From positions 61,886,330-61,950,329 of the forward strand of contig JAAALK010000079.1 of the NCBI GenBank assembly GCA_019279435.1: a stretch of DNA of 64,000 bases. Reading direction: 5' to 3'. The DNA comes from Zizania palustris (taxonomy: Eukaryota; Streptophyta; Magnoliopsida; Poales; Poaceae). Numbering within the stretch: position 1 is the stretch's first letter; every line of letters begins with the position of its first letter. Below, piece by piece: positions 35,027 to 46,671 of this stretch. Both the position numbers and the translations under genes were made by a program. The notes below the pieces were generated by a model, which did not search any database, was not told the origin of the DNA, and was given only the letters and a program-made list of their open reading frames with translations.

Positions 35027-35563
35027 TGCCATCCAATTGGGTGCTGTTTATATTTTGTCTTCCAAGGAGAAATAATTAAGCTACATGATTAGTGATGTAG
35101 AAGGTGGTACCAAAGGATGAAGTGATAGGTAGCAAGCTGGACCTAGGAATAAAAAGATATTTCTTTCTTTCTTTTGTAAATGAAAACCCCCCTTCTCAAC
35201 CTTTTCTTTTTTGTCAAACCGTGTGACGACGTCTCTTTCGTTTCACCCGTATTCACCTTTGAGCTAATTAAGCCAATGTAGAAATTGACCCTTCTAATTG
35301 CATAAGGTGTTAGATGTGACATCTTATTAATTATATTTAGGTGGATTTTATGGTCGAGAGGTATATATATCCATTACCCTTTTATATTTGCCTTTTTCAT
35401 AGAGCGCCCCCATGCTTAGATTAAAATAAAATGTTGGTCTTCACATTAATCAGAATGTTTGATTATTTGTCACCTTTAAAAATAGCTTTGATTATTTCCA
35501 CTTTAGTCTACAATCATAGCTCCGATCATTTTCAGATTCTATAGCAATCGAGTTTTATAATCT

Positions 35564-35675
35564 TAAATTACTCACATGCCATTATAATTTTCACAAATTA
35601 CCTACATGTCACTGTCAGTGACTGTGGTGACCCTCATCTGTCAGTGACACATCGATGATATATCGGCAAAAAACC
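35564..35675. mobile_element. Partial copy of the 11795-type MITE
   Basis: In inverted orientation to the copy at 11795: AAATTACTCACATGCCATTA, the central GTCAGTGACTGTGGTGACCC and CACATCGATGATATATCGGC. The far end is degraded. Confidence 0.65.
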
Positions 35676-37250
35676 ATATATTAGAAAAATAGCTACAGTT
35701 GCTACAATATCTCCCAACAAGATATAAAGCTAGTGAGAGGGACACACGAGACAATGTGAGTGAGAGCGAAAGGAACATATATCTTAGCTTATCACACATG
35801 GATGATGCCTGACAGTTAACCACATCTCAATAATCTCTCCCCAATTAATTAGTGGATTAAATGGGCTCACTAATCACAGGGGTCCATGCTAAACAGAACA
35901 AATGTACTTGGACTCCGGACGGAAATGAAACCTAGAACAGCCTACTCCTCCTCCTGCTGCTGCTGCTGCTGAAAAGTGAAAGGACGGCGTCCTATCCACG
36001 TACGTACAACCATGTATTGTCGTAGCACGTTCATTGAGCCGGTGTCAAATCGGTCTTTAATTCTGGACGTACTGGCGATTTGGATTGATAATTTATAGCT
36101 TTTATAGCTTGGTCAAGAACATTTCCCGTCCTGCCAAGGAAGCTATAGAAAAAAATCGTTTATTTGGTCGTACGTAGCGTTGGATTATCGAAAGAACGTG
36201 AAAGGCCACCGATAGGACGGCAGATGCGGTAACTACTCTGCTAGATAGCACACGGCTTGGAAGAATCCAACGAGGGGGAAATGAGAGGACAGTGTTAGTG
36301 CCGGCATTTGCTCTTCTCGGACAAGAAAGAACACGCCGGTCTCACTGTCTCAGCTCACTCCTTCCGTTCGGACCGTGTTGATTAGACATCGTCGTCATCC
36401 TCCGATGGATGGATAGCCGATGGAGCAGTCTCGATCCCATCCTGATCCTGTACGTCCCCTTGGTCCTCGATCACTAGCTAGCTCTATCTACCACCGATCA
36501 CTCGCCTGCACGCTTAGCTTCCTCGCTCCTCCCCTCGAAAGATGCCTTGGCTTGTTTTTTTCCTCGTCTTTTGTAGATGCCTCTACGCATGCATGCGTGT
36601 CGATCAGCGACTTGGGTTTCTTTCTTCGCTACAAGTGCCAAGCAGCGAAAGTGGGGGATGTATATATGTAACACACCATGCTCAACACTGCTTTGCTTTT
36701 CCATTGAGTGCACGCACGTACTATACGCGCTCTAAATCAAACAACACGTCACACCAGTACATCACAGTCGTAAGGTTGGAAACTTGTACCTGGGTGCACG
36801 CAGTGGATTATTATCACAACGAACACTACACCCCTACTATACACCGCCAAATCAAACCACTAAACTGCATATATATCTACTTTCTCTGTCGTAGTTTGTA
36901 GTATATATCTACTTTAATTAGCTCTACTGAAGAAGGAGCTAGAAGCTAGTTAATTATACGCCTATATATACCTTAATTTGTTTGTTTCGCTGTTTGATAT
37001 TTTGCCATTCTCATATCTTACAATGAGTAGTATTATATTTCGTAGTCGATCGATACACGCACGATATGTATGTTCTATTTTAGCATCAACGATTTCGACC
37101 ATCTATATCGTATCTTGTTTAAACACAGCACTTACAACTAACTTCACATAGAAGCAAGGACGATAAGGATGCAACTCGAGGATTCGCTCATTAAGTTGTT
37201 GCATGCATCAAACCTAGCGTTTGATCATCAATACCTTTTATCACCACCTT
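35676..37250. other. Intergenic DNA, no gene seen
   Basis: A (CTG)n run of about eight units lies at 35946-35970. CpG-richer sequence at 36270-36560 has no conserved frame. Confidence 0.45.
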
Positions 37251-37486
37251 TAGAGCAAATATAATAACAGACTACAAGCAACCTATAAGCAGACTAAATA
37301 CTGAGGTAGAGGAGAGAGAGGGATAAACAAGCTGTAAGCTTGTAGCCAGCTTAGACACATGAACCAAAAAATTATGTGAGAGAGACAAGTTGGTCATGTA
37401 TTAATGTTGAAGAGCTAACTACTATACGAATATGCTAAAAGGGGACTGCAAGCTAGTAGCCGACTATATTATTAGCTTTGTTCTTA
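37251..37486. mobile_element. hAT-like MITE
   Basis: Ends TAGAGCAAATATAATA and the complement of TAAGAACAAAGCTAATAA, with CAGACTACAAGC/GCTAGTAGCCGAC inside. This matches the remembered rice TAGAGCAAG-type hAT MITE group. The duplication was not resolved. Confidence 0.6.
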
Positions 37487-37695
37487 TAGTTCTAATATAT
37501 AATTTTTTCTATCTATGTCACTCATGTTAGATGATTTTACAATCTTAAATTTCTAGAACCACTGATTAATTGAGATGACATCACGATTATTTTTAACCCT
37601 TAATCGAAAAGAAATCGATCGAGAGTTAGGATTCATTTTACTAACAATAGAATATTGCAAAAGGTAACGTACTAACATCTCTCTAATTTAATTCT

Positions 37696-38125
37696 AGGCG
37701 AGAAATGAATATAATTTGGGCACCTTTCGACAAATACTTTATTACGCTTGGTATTATTATTGCTTTTTCTTTCCTACTAATTTTGGGCACTTGGAAACCG
37801 AATCCCCTTTGATAAGTTTCGTATTTTACTCGAGGATTTTTCAATTCCATATGTATACTTTTTTAGGCAACAAATGAATAGCCACTTCGCAACAAAGTAC
37901 TTTATGTCCGGTATTATTATTGTTTTTCCTTTCTACTAATTTTGGGCCTTTGGGTATTAGATTGTATCTCTTTTTATATTTTTTTATACTTTATGTTTGA
38001 TATTATTTTTGCTTTTGTTTATCGATTTTTTGGCAGGAAATGAACAGGGACATCTGGACAAATACTTTATGCCAAATATTGTTTTTGGTTTTTTTCCCTT
38101 CCTATATACTAATTTTGGGCCCATA
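37696..38125. repeat. Degenerate tandem repeat, about 167-bp period
   Basis: About 2.6 copies. Each has GGC(G/A)A(G/C)AAATGAAT, then ACAAA(T/G)TACTTTAT, TATTATTATTG(C/T)TTTT and CTACTAATTTTGGGC. Anchors at 37696, 37864 and 38030. Confidence 0.8.
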
Positions 38126-38706
38126 CACGCATCGTATCTACTGCAATAAGTTTTGTAATAATTAAAGAAAAAATATAGGTGGATACAAGCCCTTTATAGC
38201 AATGTTAATACATGTATAATACGCTATTTTTTAATGCATTATAACAATCTAGCTTGTAGAAAAAAATGGTTTTGATCAGGTTATTAGGTGGTTATAATCC
38301 GTATTTCTGATTATAAAAAGTCGACGGAATAAGCTGGTGTGTTTATTTCGCATTATGAAAATAAGTTGAATTGCTATAATAAACAAATATGTCCTTGGAC
38401 TAGGAGCCGAATGATTTGGAATGGACGGTGGAGATTGCTGCTATTGCCATCCACTGATCGACAGGAGCACCGTTCCACGTACGTCAGGTTGGACAAACCC
38501 CTGTTGGCACTTTAAGATTCGTGCCGTCCATGTAAAAATCTGTCAACAAAAATCTTTGTTCCTTTTTGAATCAGATGATTGGCGCCTGTACAACACGAAG
38601 TAATCAGGATTATATCTTGATGTTTATTGTTGGATGATATTGTTATCTGAGTAATTTAAACCATTCGGTGAATTAGATTGTCCTATTTCAAAATAGGTTT
38701 GACCCC

Positions 38707-38845
38707 GATTGTCCTATTTTGTGGCGCCGGTTGGGTACGTAGCGGTGGGCGGCAGATTGTCCTGTATCATGACGTTCTTCGGGTGGCGGTGAGCGGCAGA
38801 TTGTCCTATATTATGGTGCCGTTTAGTTAGCGGTGGACGGCAATA
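38707..38845. repeat. Tandem repeat of about 46 bp, three copies
   Basis: GATTGTCCTATT...GTAGCGGTGGGCGGCA recurs with anchors at 38707, 38755 and 38799. A fourth partial GATTGTCCTATTT lies at 38675. Confidence 0.75.
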
Positions 38846-39530
38846 ACCTGGTGCGATATGTGAGCGCTGACGTAATAAGAGAAGCATTGACCCGATACAC
38901 GAGGCGAGTGAGCGGTGGGTGTTGAACCGAGGAGACGGGGTTCTACTGCGTCACATCATCAAGGCACTACGGGTTGAGACCGCTCTCGCAAGCGGAGAGA
39001 AAAACAATAGACACCGACTATTTTTATACTAATTGACAATTTGTAATTAATATAGAGTAATTTCAAAAGACACAAATACAAATTTGGTTTTTTATAAATC
39101 TGTGATTATTAGTTCGTTCAAGATTACGATTATTCTCTAATATACAAATAACTTTCACGATTGGCAAACCATCCGCGGCTGATTTAATCTTGGTTATGAT
39201 TTAATCCGTCTAAAACTCGTGCAGGGATTAAACAAATAAAGCTGGCATACTGCCAGGTAAATCACGCCCCTAATTGAGAAAGAAATAAATTGTTTGTAGA
39301 TTTCATCTAAAGGAAGAAGTTTTTTATGATTTTATTTACAAACTACGTGCGTTTTTTTTCCTCGTTTACTTTTCAGTTGCTTTCTCACTCCAGGCGCCAG
39401 CCAAGGCAAAGGCCCGTCCATAAATACGCGCCTTGTTTCGGAGGAGACCCGTTTGTTGCCTTGCTCGCGTACGCGCGTCCCCTCTCTCGTGCTGCTGCTG
39501 CTCTCCTACTTAGCGTGTCCATCGATCGCC

Positions 39531-40721
39531 ATGGCCGTTGAAGCGTACCACCTGCACCGCCTGCCCGCGATCCGCGCTGCTCACCAGCCTCCTGCTTCGG
39601 CCGCTGTTGGTGGTGCTGCCATGGATGGTGAAGCGATGTTCTCGCTGAGCCAGGCGGCGGCTTGCTATGGCGGGGAGGCCGTCGCCGGCGGCGGAGGCGC
39701 GGTGAGGGGACTTTGCACGGAGCAGATGGTGATGCAGGGGTACCAGCCGTACTTGCGAGGAGGAGGAAGAGGAGGAGTCGTGAGGAATCCGGCGGCGGTG
39801 GTGGGGATGCAGGGGCAGTACTCGCAGTTGTGCGGGGTTGATGCGGCGGAGAGCGGCGTCACGTTCGGCGGCGGGAAGGAGGCGGTGGTGGCGGCGCCGG
39901 CGTCGAGGAAGAGGATGCGCGACGAGCAGCCGCCGGTTCTTGGCGCAGCGGCCGACGTGGTGCTGGCGGCGCAAGCCCGCCAGCAGCTGGTCGACGTCGA
40001 TCGCCTCGTGCTCCAGCATGTAAGTTCCATGGCGCTCATCGATTCTCGTGGGGATTCCGCTTTTTTCCTTTCCTCCGGTGCTTCCACGACTCTGGTCGGT
40101 AGCCGATGGGCCGACGTGCATGCACGTGTTGATGGACCTTGTCCGGGGATGCAGGCGGCGAAGATGTGGGCGGAGCTGGCGGAGCAGAGAAGGAGGCACG
40201 CGAGGGACATGGTGGCCGCCGTGGAAGCCGAGGCGGCGAAGCGTCTGAACGCCAAGGACGAGGAGATCGAGAGGATCGGGAGGCTCAACTGGACTCTCGA
40301 GGAGCGCCTCAAGGGACTCTACGTTGAGGCGCAGGTGTGGCGCGACCTCGCTCTGTCCAACGAGGCCACCGCCAACGCGCTGCGCGGCGAGCTACAGTTG
40401 GCGCTCGACACACAGGCACACCTCGGCGGCGGCCACGGGTCTGCCGGCGACGACGCCGAGTCGTGCTGCTACGGGGAGAACGACGTGGCCGTGCGCGCCG
40501 ACGACGGCGAGAAAGAGGAGGAGGAGGCGGAGGCGGGGACGTCGACGTCGGCCGAGCGGCTCGGGGCGCCAAGGTGCAAGGGGTGCGGCGAGGCCACGGC
40601 CATCGTCCTCCTGCTACCGTGCCGGCACCTTTGCGCATGCGCGCCGTGCGCAGCCGCGGCGCGGGCGTGCCCAGCGTGCGGGTGCGCCAAGAATGGCAGC
40701 GTCTGCGTCAACTTTTCGTGA
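39531..40721 (+). CDS. BOI/SBP1-type RING E3 ubiquitin ligase
   Basis: Two exons, 39531-40019 and 40155-40721, GT-AG intron of 135 bp, giving 351 residues. Start MAVEAYHLHRLPAIR is chosen because upstream in-frame ATG codons lack conservation with the family. The N-terminal half is Gly/Ala-rich. A coiled-coil follows (ARQQLVDVDRLVLQH, then KMWAELAEQRRRHARDMVAA and LNAKDEEIERIGRLNWTLEE) with the WRDLALSNEATANAL motif typical of BRG/BOI and S-RNase-binding SBP1 proteins. The C-terminal RING reads CKGCGEATAIVLLLPCRHLC then CAPC and CPAC, ending VCVNFS. Family members ubiquitinate R2R3-MYB or DELLA-linked targets in stress and flowering. Target unknown here. The intron contains no stop and is a multiple of three, so retention would give 396 residues. 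Confidence 0.9.
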   Translation: MAVEAYHLHRLPAIRAAHQPPASAAVGGAAMDGEAMFSLSQAAACYGGEAVAGGGGAVRGLCTEQMVMQGYQPYLRGGGRGGVVRNPAAVVGMQGQYSQLCGVDAAESGVTFGGGKEAVVAAPASRKRMRDEQPPVLGAAADVVLAAQARQQLVDVDRLVLQHVSSMALIDSRGDSAFFLSSGASTTLVGSRWADVHARVDGPCPGMQAAKMWAELAEQRRRHARDMVAAVEAEAAKRLNAKDEEIERIGRLNWTLEERLKGLYVEAQVWRDLALSNEATANALRGELQLALDTQAHLGGGHGSAGDDAESCCYGENDVAVRADDGEKEEEEAEAGTSTSAERLGAPRCKGCGEATAIVLLLPCRHLCACAPCAAAARACPACGCAKNGSVCVNFS

Positions 40722-43207
40722 TGGATGCCGTCCAAGGAAAGGATTAGCATTACCGTAGATTTTTGTGCTCATTTTCTTTTCTCTCCTCTGAAACTAACTT
40801 TTACTTGAGATGGGGATAATATGCGATATGGTCTAATGCGTAAGGGTTTCTTTTTTTGTGTGTTGAATCAATTGATCGATCAACAAGGAAAACAGAGAAA
40901 TTCGGTAATTAATCGTTGCTTTGATTTCTTTCTCGTTTAATTTAGTTGCTTTTCACTGCATATATACACATTAGAAACTGTCGTGCATGCTACTTGTCCC
41001 TGTTTTTTTAGAATATTTTCAAAACTTTGTTTGAAAAAGTATCATAACTCTAATTTGATCAGGAACTAACTGTTATGAAAATCCAAGATTAGCCATGCAT
41101 CGTGGAAACCGGAAAAAAATCCTTGCCATTTACTTTTCTATACTGAAGTCCATGCATGCTCCAACTTCCAATGCAATTTCCAAGAAAGAAAAAAGTTTGT
41201 TTGTCAAAACATCACTCATATTTTAGCTTAATTACGTCTCCCAAAATCCTTGTTTCTAGCTTATTTACTTTATTTAATATGCGCATAATTAATGACATTT
41301 GTTTAAGCCAGTGAAGTCACTCGTCAATCAGTTTACAAAACTAGATATAACATAATTAATGAAAATGAAGTGAATCATTTATCAATTGTATTAGTCTATA
41401 TTATATTAGAATTGTTAAAAATAATTTTCTTATGGAACAGACCAAGTAGTAAACTACTTTTGTCGTATGCAACATTTGGACTTCTTTCCTTTCTCCTGTA
41501 AATACGTACGCAAATGCAACCAAGTAGTAAACGCTAGTTCTAATTTAGCTACGTATTTTTTTTAGCATGCAAATGCTAATAATACGTGGAGGCATTTGAG
41601 TCGATCTATAATTTGGGTAATTTTTATGTTTCCCTAAAAATATAAAAGCAAATATAGGACTATAGGAGGGCTTTCAGTACTATAAATCTGCTCCATTGAA
41701 ATTTTAAATGAAAAATAAATAATGTATAATTGGCTATCGTACACTATATGATTTATGTAACTTTTAATTTTCTTAATTAATCTCTTTTTGAATCTGTGGA
41801 GTAAAATCTAGCTACCGGCCGGATCTCCTTGAAAATAAAGCAACTAATCAATAGACATCAATAATTATATTTTTAAAAATATAAAAAAATTGTGCATGTT
41901 TGATCGATTAAAACAGACGACTTATTTAAGTGTATCATATAGTATAAACATTGTCTATCATACCCACTCCGTTTGCATCACGTTCTTTGTCGACACGCAC
42001 GATGGATGAGCAGGAAATACGTGGTGTTCTTCGAGAGCCTGCAGAGTTTCAGAGACTACGTAGCAGCTGATGCAGATAACTAGCAGCAGCAGCAGGCAAC
42101 AGACAACAGACACAATCAGATTCAGATCCATACAGTACAACATATATACATACGTACATACATACAGGGCGCGTGCAATGCAGATATGCAGTAGCCGGCC
42201 GACACTGGAATGTGACAATATTGTCTATATATATGAGCTAGTGAAGAAACCCGAATTCCGGGGCAATAATCGTCGATCGGTCGCCTGATGTGAGAAATGA
42301 ACTCACTGAAATGTCATGATACTGAAATTTGATATTGCTTTGATGAGATTAGAATTTAGAAATGACTACAAAACTTTTCAATGCTCTCGAGATGCCTGAT
42401 GCCTCTCCTCTCCTCTCCAGCTTCTCCTGCACCACGCCTTCCTCATGCTCCACCGACTACCGACTGCCGACTGCTGGTCGATCGATCTGTATCAGATGCA
42501 AATTAACTGCACGCTTCTGCTATCAATCGATCGATCGATCGATCTGTCGGTCGGATCTGGGTATCGACTTGATTTCGAAATTGCGACATGTCGATGATGG
42601 CAGGCGGCTGCAAGTGGTAATTCAGGACATGTTGTTACTTTTCAGAATCTATGTATGTTAAGAATTGTATTGCCCAGATGAGCTCCGCTCGTGCTCGTAC
42701 GTATATCCCTTTTCGAAAATGGCAGGAGCTCTGCCTGTCATAAAATTTTGCTATCAAAATTCGGGCCTGATTGATTGGATTCAGTCCTACTCATTTACAT
42801 GAAAGGTCTTTGTATCAAACCAAATCAAAGTTTAAGTTTAGGATATATTTCTTGGTCCTTTTTCTTACATAAAAGTTTAAGTTTAAGGTATATTTTACAA
42901 TGTACTCTCTCCGGTATATAAATATTAGTCGTCTTAGACAAGATTACAGATACCAAGCTGATATTAAATTGAGCAACACAAACTGTCTTTACCAAGGCAA
43001 GATTTTAGTGGTGCCACCCAAGTTCAACTTCTGGTGGCCACACATGCCTTATGCCTTATTTTTTAGTGTTTTTATTGTAATATTTTTACACTCTCACCTA
43101 ATAGTATTTAATTAATAAAAATTTAGTAAATAACTTATAAAGTTGGTTGGGCTAACTACTCTTACGCCCTTTTTGTCTTAACACTAGTTAGGCTCAATCC
43201 AAGATCG
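40722..43207. other. AT-rich intergenic DNA, no gene seen
   Basis: No conserved frame. A (GATC)n run lies near 42524-42545. A Stowaway-like scrap (TACTCTCTCCGG) is at about 42902. Confidence 0.5.
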
Positions 43208-43369
43208 GGCCGAACGAGGCCCACTAGAGATGGGCCCACCATGTCCCGTTCCTAGCGCCTCCTCGAAGTCGAAGTCGAGAAACGCTGGCCGGCGCTGCAT
43301 TCCGTCCGGCTCCAGAGCGCAGGGCTTAGCTGGGGTTCTGCTCTCGCCGCATCGCCGCCGCAGCCACCA

Positions 43370-44062
43370 ATGGACGGTGCTGCCGGAGAGGACGAAGTCG
43401 CGTGGGAGCGCGCCGTAGCGTCCGCCGTCAAGAGCGCCCCCTCATCTGCCCCCAAGACACTAACCCTCGACGGGGTCGTCAAGTCGTCCACTGGCCGCCT
43501 CCCATCGCCGTCGCTCTTCGCCCGCTACCCGTCCCTCGAGGAGCTCTCCGTCGCGGGGGCACGCCTCTCCTCGCTCGCTGGGTTTCCGCGCCTCCCGGCG
43601 CTCCGCCGCCTCTCCCTCCCCGACAACCGCCTCTCCGGCGCCGCCTCCCTCGCCGCCGTCGCCGAGGCATGCGGCGGGACGCTCCGCCACCTCGACCTGG
43701 GGAACAACCGCATCGACAAGGTCAACGAGCTGGCACCGCTCGCGCCGCACAAGGTCGAGTCGCTGGACCTCTACCAGTGCCCCGTCACCAAGGTGAAGGG
43801 ATACAGGGAGAAGGTGTTCGCTCTGATTCCAAGCTTGAAGTACTTGGACGGCATGGATGCCGAGGGTAACGACCGTTTGGAGACTGATGAAGAAGAGGAC
43901 GACGACGATGAAGAATATGAAGAAGAGGATGACGACGAGGATGAAGAAGAGGATGACGACGAGGATGAAGAAGAGGATGAAGAAGAGGATGAAGATGACA
44001 ATAAGGAAGCAGGAGACGAAGAGGAGGGTGAAGGTGACGAAGAGGTGAGAACTTTGTTCTAA
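43370..44062 (+). CDS. ANP32-like acidic leucine-rich nuclear phosphoprotein
   Basis: A 230-residue open frame from MDGAAGEDEVAWERAV. Leucine-rich repeats span about residues 25-150 (LPSPSLFARYPSLEELSVAG, LRRLSLPDNRLSG, TLRHLDLGNNRIDKVNEL), followed by the LRR cap VFALIPSLKYLDGMDAEGND, then an acidic Asp/Glu tail. Family proteins act in the nucleus as histone chaperones and phosphatase inhibitors. The tail reaches a good splice donor at 44045 (GAG/GTGAGA), so the last residues VRTLF are probably intron read-through. No downstream exon with the usual basic KRKRD-type end was found before the gypsy insertion at 44668, so the 3' end may be lost, displaced or outside my reach. Confidence 0.85.
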   Translation: MDGAAGEDEVAWERAVASAVKSAPSSAPKTLTLDGVVKSSTGRLPSPSLFARYPSLEELSVAGARLSSLAGFPRLPALRRLSLPDNRLSGAASLAAVAEACGGTLRHLDLGNNRIDKVNELAPLAPHKVESLDLYQCPVTKVKGYREKVFALIPSLKYLDGMDAEGNDRLETDEEEDDDDEEYEEEDDDEDEEEDDDEDEEEDEEEDEDDNKEAGDEEEGEGDEEVRTLF

Positions 44063-44667
44063 TATAATCTTACTTTAAGAAATTTGTATGAACACATTGT
44101 AAACTGATAAATATAGGGATTTTTTTCTCTTATGTCTTGTGAGTGATGCTTGTTTTTTTACCTGTTTAGTGTGTATCACAAATAGGCACGAGAGTAAATC
44201 TTCTTAAACATAATCTATTAGTATATATAAATGAAATTGTGTGATTTTGATTCTGTCCATTAATCAATGATTGATTTTATTTCTTGGTACCATGAACTAC
44301 CCTGATATTTGGTGCCTAACCAGTTATTTGAACTACTTCCCACTGGTCCTCACGAATGTTTGTCCTCTCATCTTAGTTTTTTTGTGTGTGTGAATAGTTT
44401 TTGCACGAAACAGTTTTTTCTTTGCCCGTGATACCACATCCCACTCTTATTAGTTGTTCTTACCATGCCTTACCTCCCTGTTTATTTGTATATATTAAAA
44501 TGCTTCAATTTTCAATATGGTGTGATTGCAGTATCAGCACCTCTATCTTTGTTCATTTTTTATTGCACAAATACATCATCCTTCGTTCACAATTCTTGCC
44601 CGTTTACTTGGGGTGTGATGTTATGTGCGGAAAGCAATCTTATCCCTGCAAATGGAAGGTCTGAACG

Positions 44668-45015
44668 TGTTGCCAGGTGGCCACTAGTAGCCGACGAGGC
44701 GACGATCCTAGATTCTAGAAGATCGGCGGCAAGAGATATATTACTTGGGATGTTATGTTAGTTAAATAAGTTACTTCTTAGCTAATTAAGACTTAAGAGA
44801 GTTGCTATTAGATTAGATTTATCTGCTAAGGGATAAGACTGTATTCAGGATATAAGTAGGAACTACTGTGTATTACCAAAAGCAAGAAATAAAGTTTAAT
44901 CTTCCTCCTATCTACTTCCTTCAACCTTTCTGGCGACAGGGTGAACAACCCCTAGTTGTGGCTTCTCACAACTATTGGCTCTGTAGCTTGGGGACACAAT
45001 CTTCAGGTCATAACA
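44668..45015 (+). repeat. 5' LTR of the gypsy element
   Basis: Begins TGTTGCCAGGTGGCC and ends TTCAGGTCATAACA, two bases before the primer-binding site. Confidence 0.75.
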
Positions 45016-45017
45016 TC

Positions 45018-45029
45018 TTGGTATCAGAT
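45018..45029 (+). other. Primer-binding site (tRNA-Met) of the gypsy element
   Basis: TGGTATCAGATT resembles the tRNA-Met complement TGGTATCAGAGC with its last two bases changed. Confidence 0.7.
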
Positions 45030-46671
45030 TTCATGATCTTGCGCCTACCATAGTTTCTATGCACATTATTGCTGACAAGACCGATGCCAACACTCAGGCA
45101 ATTCAGCAGATGGAACAATAGCACAAGGTTGTCCTGCATGCTTTGGGTACATTTGATTCTCGCTCTCTGTCTAGCGACCTTCATACAGAGTGCCCTCCCA
45201 AGTTTGGAATACTAGACTTTCCAAAGTACTCTGGTCACGGGGATTCACTGCCCTTCCTTAGCCTGTGTGAATCTTATTTTCATCAAGTTTGTATTGTCGA
45301 AGAAGGGAAAGTTTGGCTCACTTCCTTCAACCTAGAAGATGCATCACATCTATAGTATATGAAGCTTTTCCATGAAGAGGGTACATCGTCTCAGTGTCAT
45401 TTCTCTGAGTTGCTTAATATGTGTTTTGGCCCACCGATCAGACCTAATCCCTTAGGTGAATTGGCATCATGTCATCGGACATGCACAATTTTGGAGTACC
45501 GGGAATGTTTCTCCTAGTTGCTTGCAAGGACCAGTATGCTGTTAGAACTCCAACAAGTTCAATTTTTTACCATGGGGTTAGGCGAGCCACTCAACATCGA
45601 CGTCCAGCTCTAGAATCCATTGACACTAGAGGTGGCCATGAGTTTGGCATGTTCATTTGAGTATAAGGAAAAGGTGGTGACTCAAGCCAACCGCACACAG
45701 TGACACAACATACTGCCAACCCCAAGCTCTTCCATCTAGGTTGTATCTACTCCATCCACGGTGATGGTTGAAGGCCACACCATCAAGTGCCTCTCCCTTT
45801 GAAGAGATGGACAAGCGTCGCCACCTGGGTCTTTGTTTCAATTGCAACGATAGGTATGCACATGGCCATAATAAGGTTTGCCAATGTCTATTTCTTCTTG
45901 AACTCCAGGATGATGACATGACAGTTTCGAAGATTGAATCAAAGACATAACTAGTAGAACCTCTCATATCCCTGCATGCTATCGCAGGAGTTCAAACAAG
46001 TAAATCTATGCATGTCTCTCTAGTTATTGGCAAAGCTACCTTGCTGAATGATGCTCATGCCATTCCTTTAGTTCTGCTTGTTTTCTTTGATGACATACCT
46101 ATTTATAGCAACACATGGGATGACCATCTCCATCACATTTGAGTTGTATACTTGTATTGTCTTTGTTGCAAGAGCATCATCTCTTCATCAAGCGCTCAAA
46201 GTGTGCATTTGGGGAGACATTCGTGGCTTACTTGGGGGCATGTTATCTCGGTAGATGGTGTAGCTATGGATGACGCAAAGGTCCAGGTAATGTTGGATTG
46301 GCCGATGCCACACTTGATATACACACTCCGTGGATTTCTCGGTCTGTCCAATTATTACCGGAAGTTTGTGGCAAATTATGACTAGATTGCAACTCCATTG
46401 ACAACACTCCTTCGAAAGGGCTTATTTGTACAGTCACCCTAGTCTAAGGAAGTTTTTCACAACTTGTACTGGTCATGAAGACAGACTAGACGAGGTTGTA
46501 TACTACAACAGTACAACACACGTTACATTGTACAAAGTCCCAAAGATAGACATATGTAAGTTGAGTTTCATGTCTATATGTAGTTCACTATTAAACTTGT
46601 TTTTATAGAAACAAGGTTGTTCATATGTGTTGCACTTTATTTAATATTTCTTATTTGTAAAAAACTTACAG

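Larger units (their letters stand above)
44668..46440 (+). mobile_element. Truncated Ty3/gypsy retrotransposon
   Basis: A 348-bp LTR (44668-45015) with TG...CA ends is followed by a primer-binding site. The gag remnant reads KFGILDFPKYSGHGDSLPFL and EEGKVWLTSFNLEDA with stops, a zinc knuckle follows (CFNCNDRYAHGHNKVC, about 45830), then scraps of reverse transcriptase (FFDDIPIYSNTWDDHL; LRGFLGLSNYYRKFVANYD). Most of pol is deleted and no 3' LTR is present. The copy is dead. It lies between the ANP32-like gene and the PMD gene. Confidence 0.85.

Noticed and set aside
39510..40312. Long minus-strand frames over the RING gene
   Set aside because: GC-rich codon shadows of the plus-strand exons, with His/Arg/Pro-rich low-complexity sequence.
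42260..42360. TGATG...CTGA arrangement resembling a box C/D snoRNA
   Set aside because: C box imperfect, no terminal stem, no clear guide complementarity that I can verify.
43771..44001. Antisense poly-Ser open frame
   Set aside because: Shadow of the Asp/Glu tail of the ANP32-like gene.
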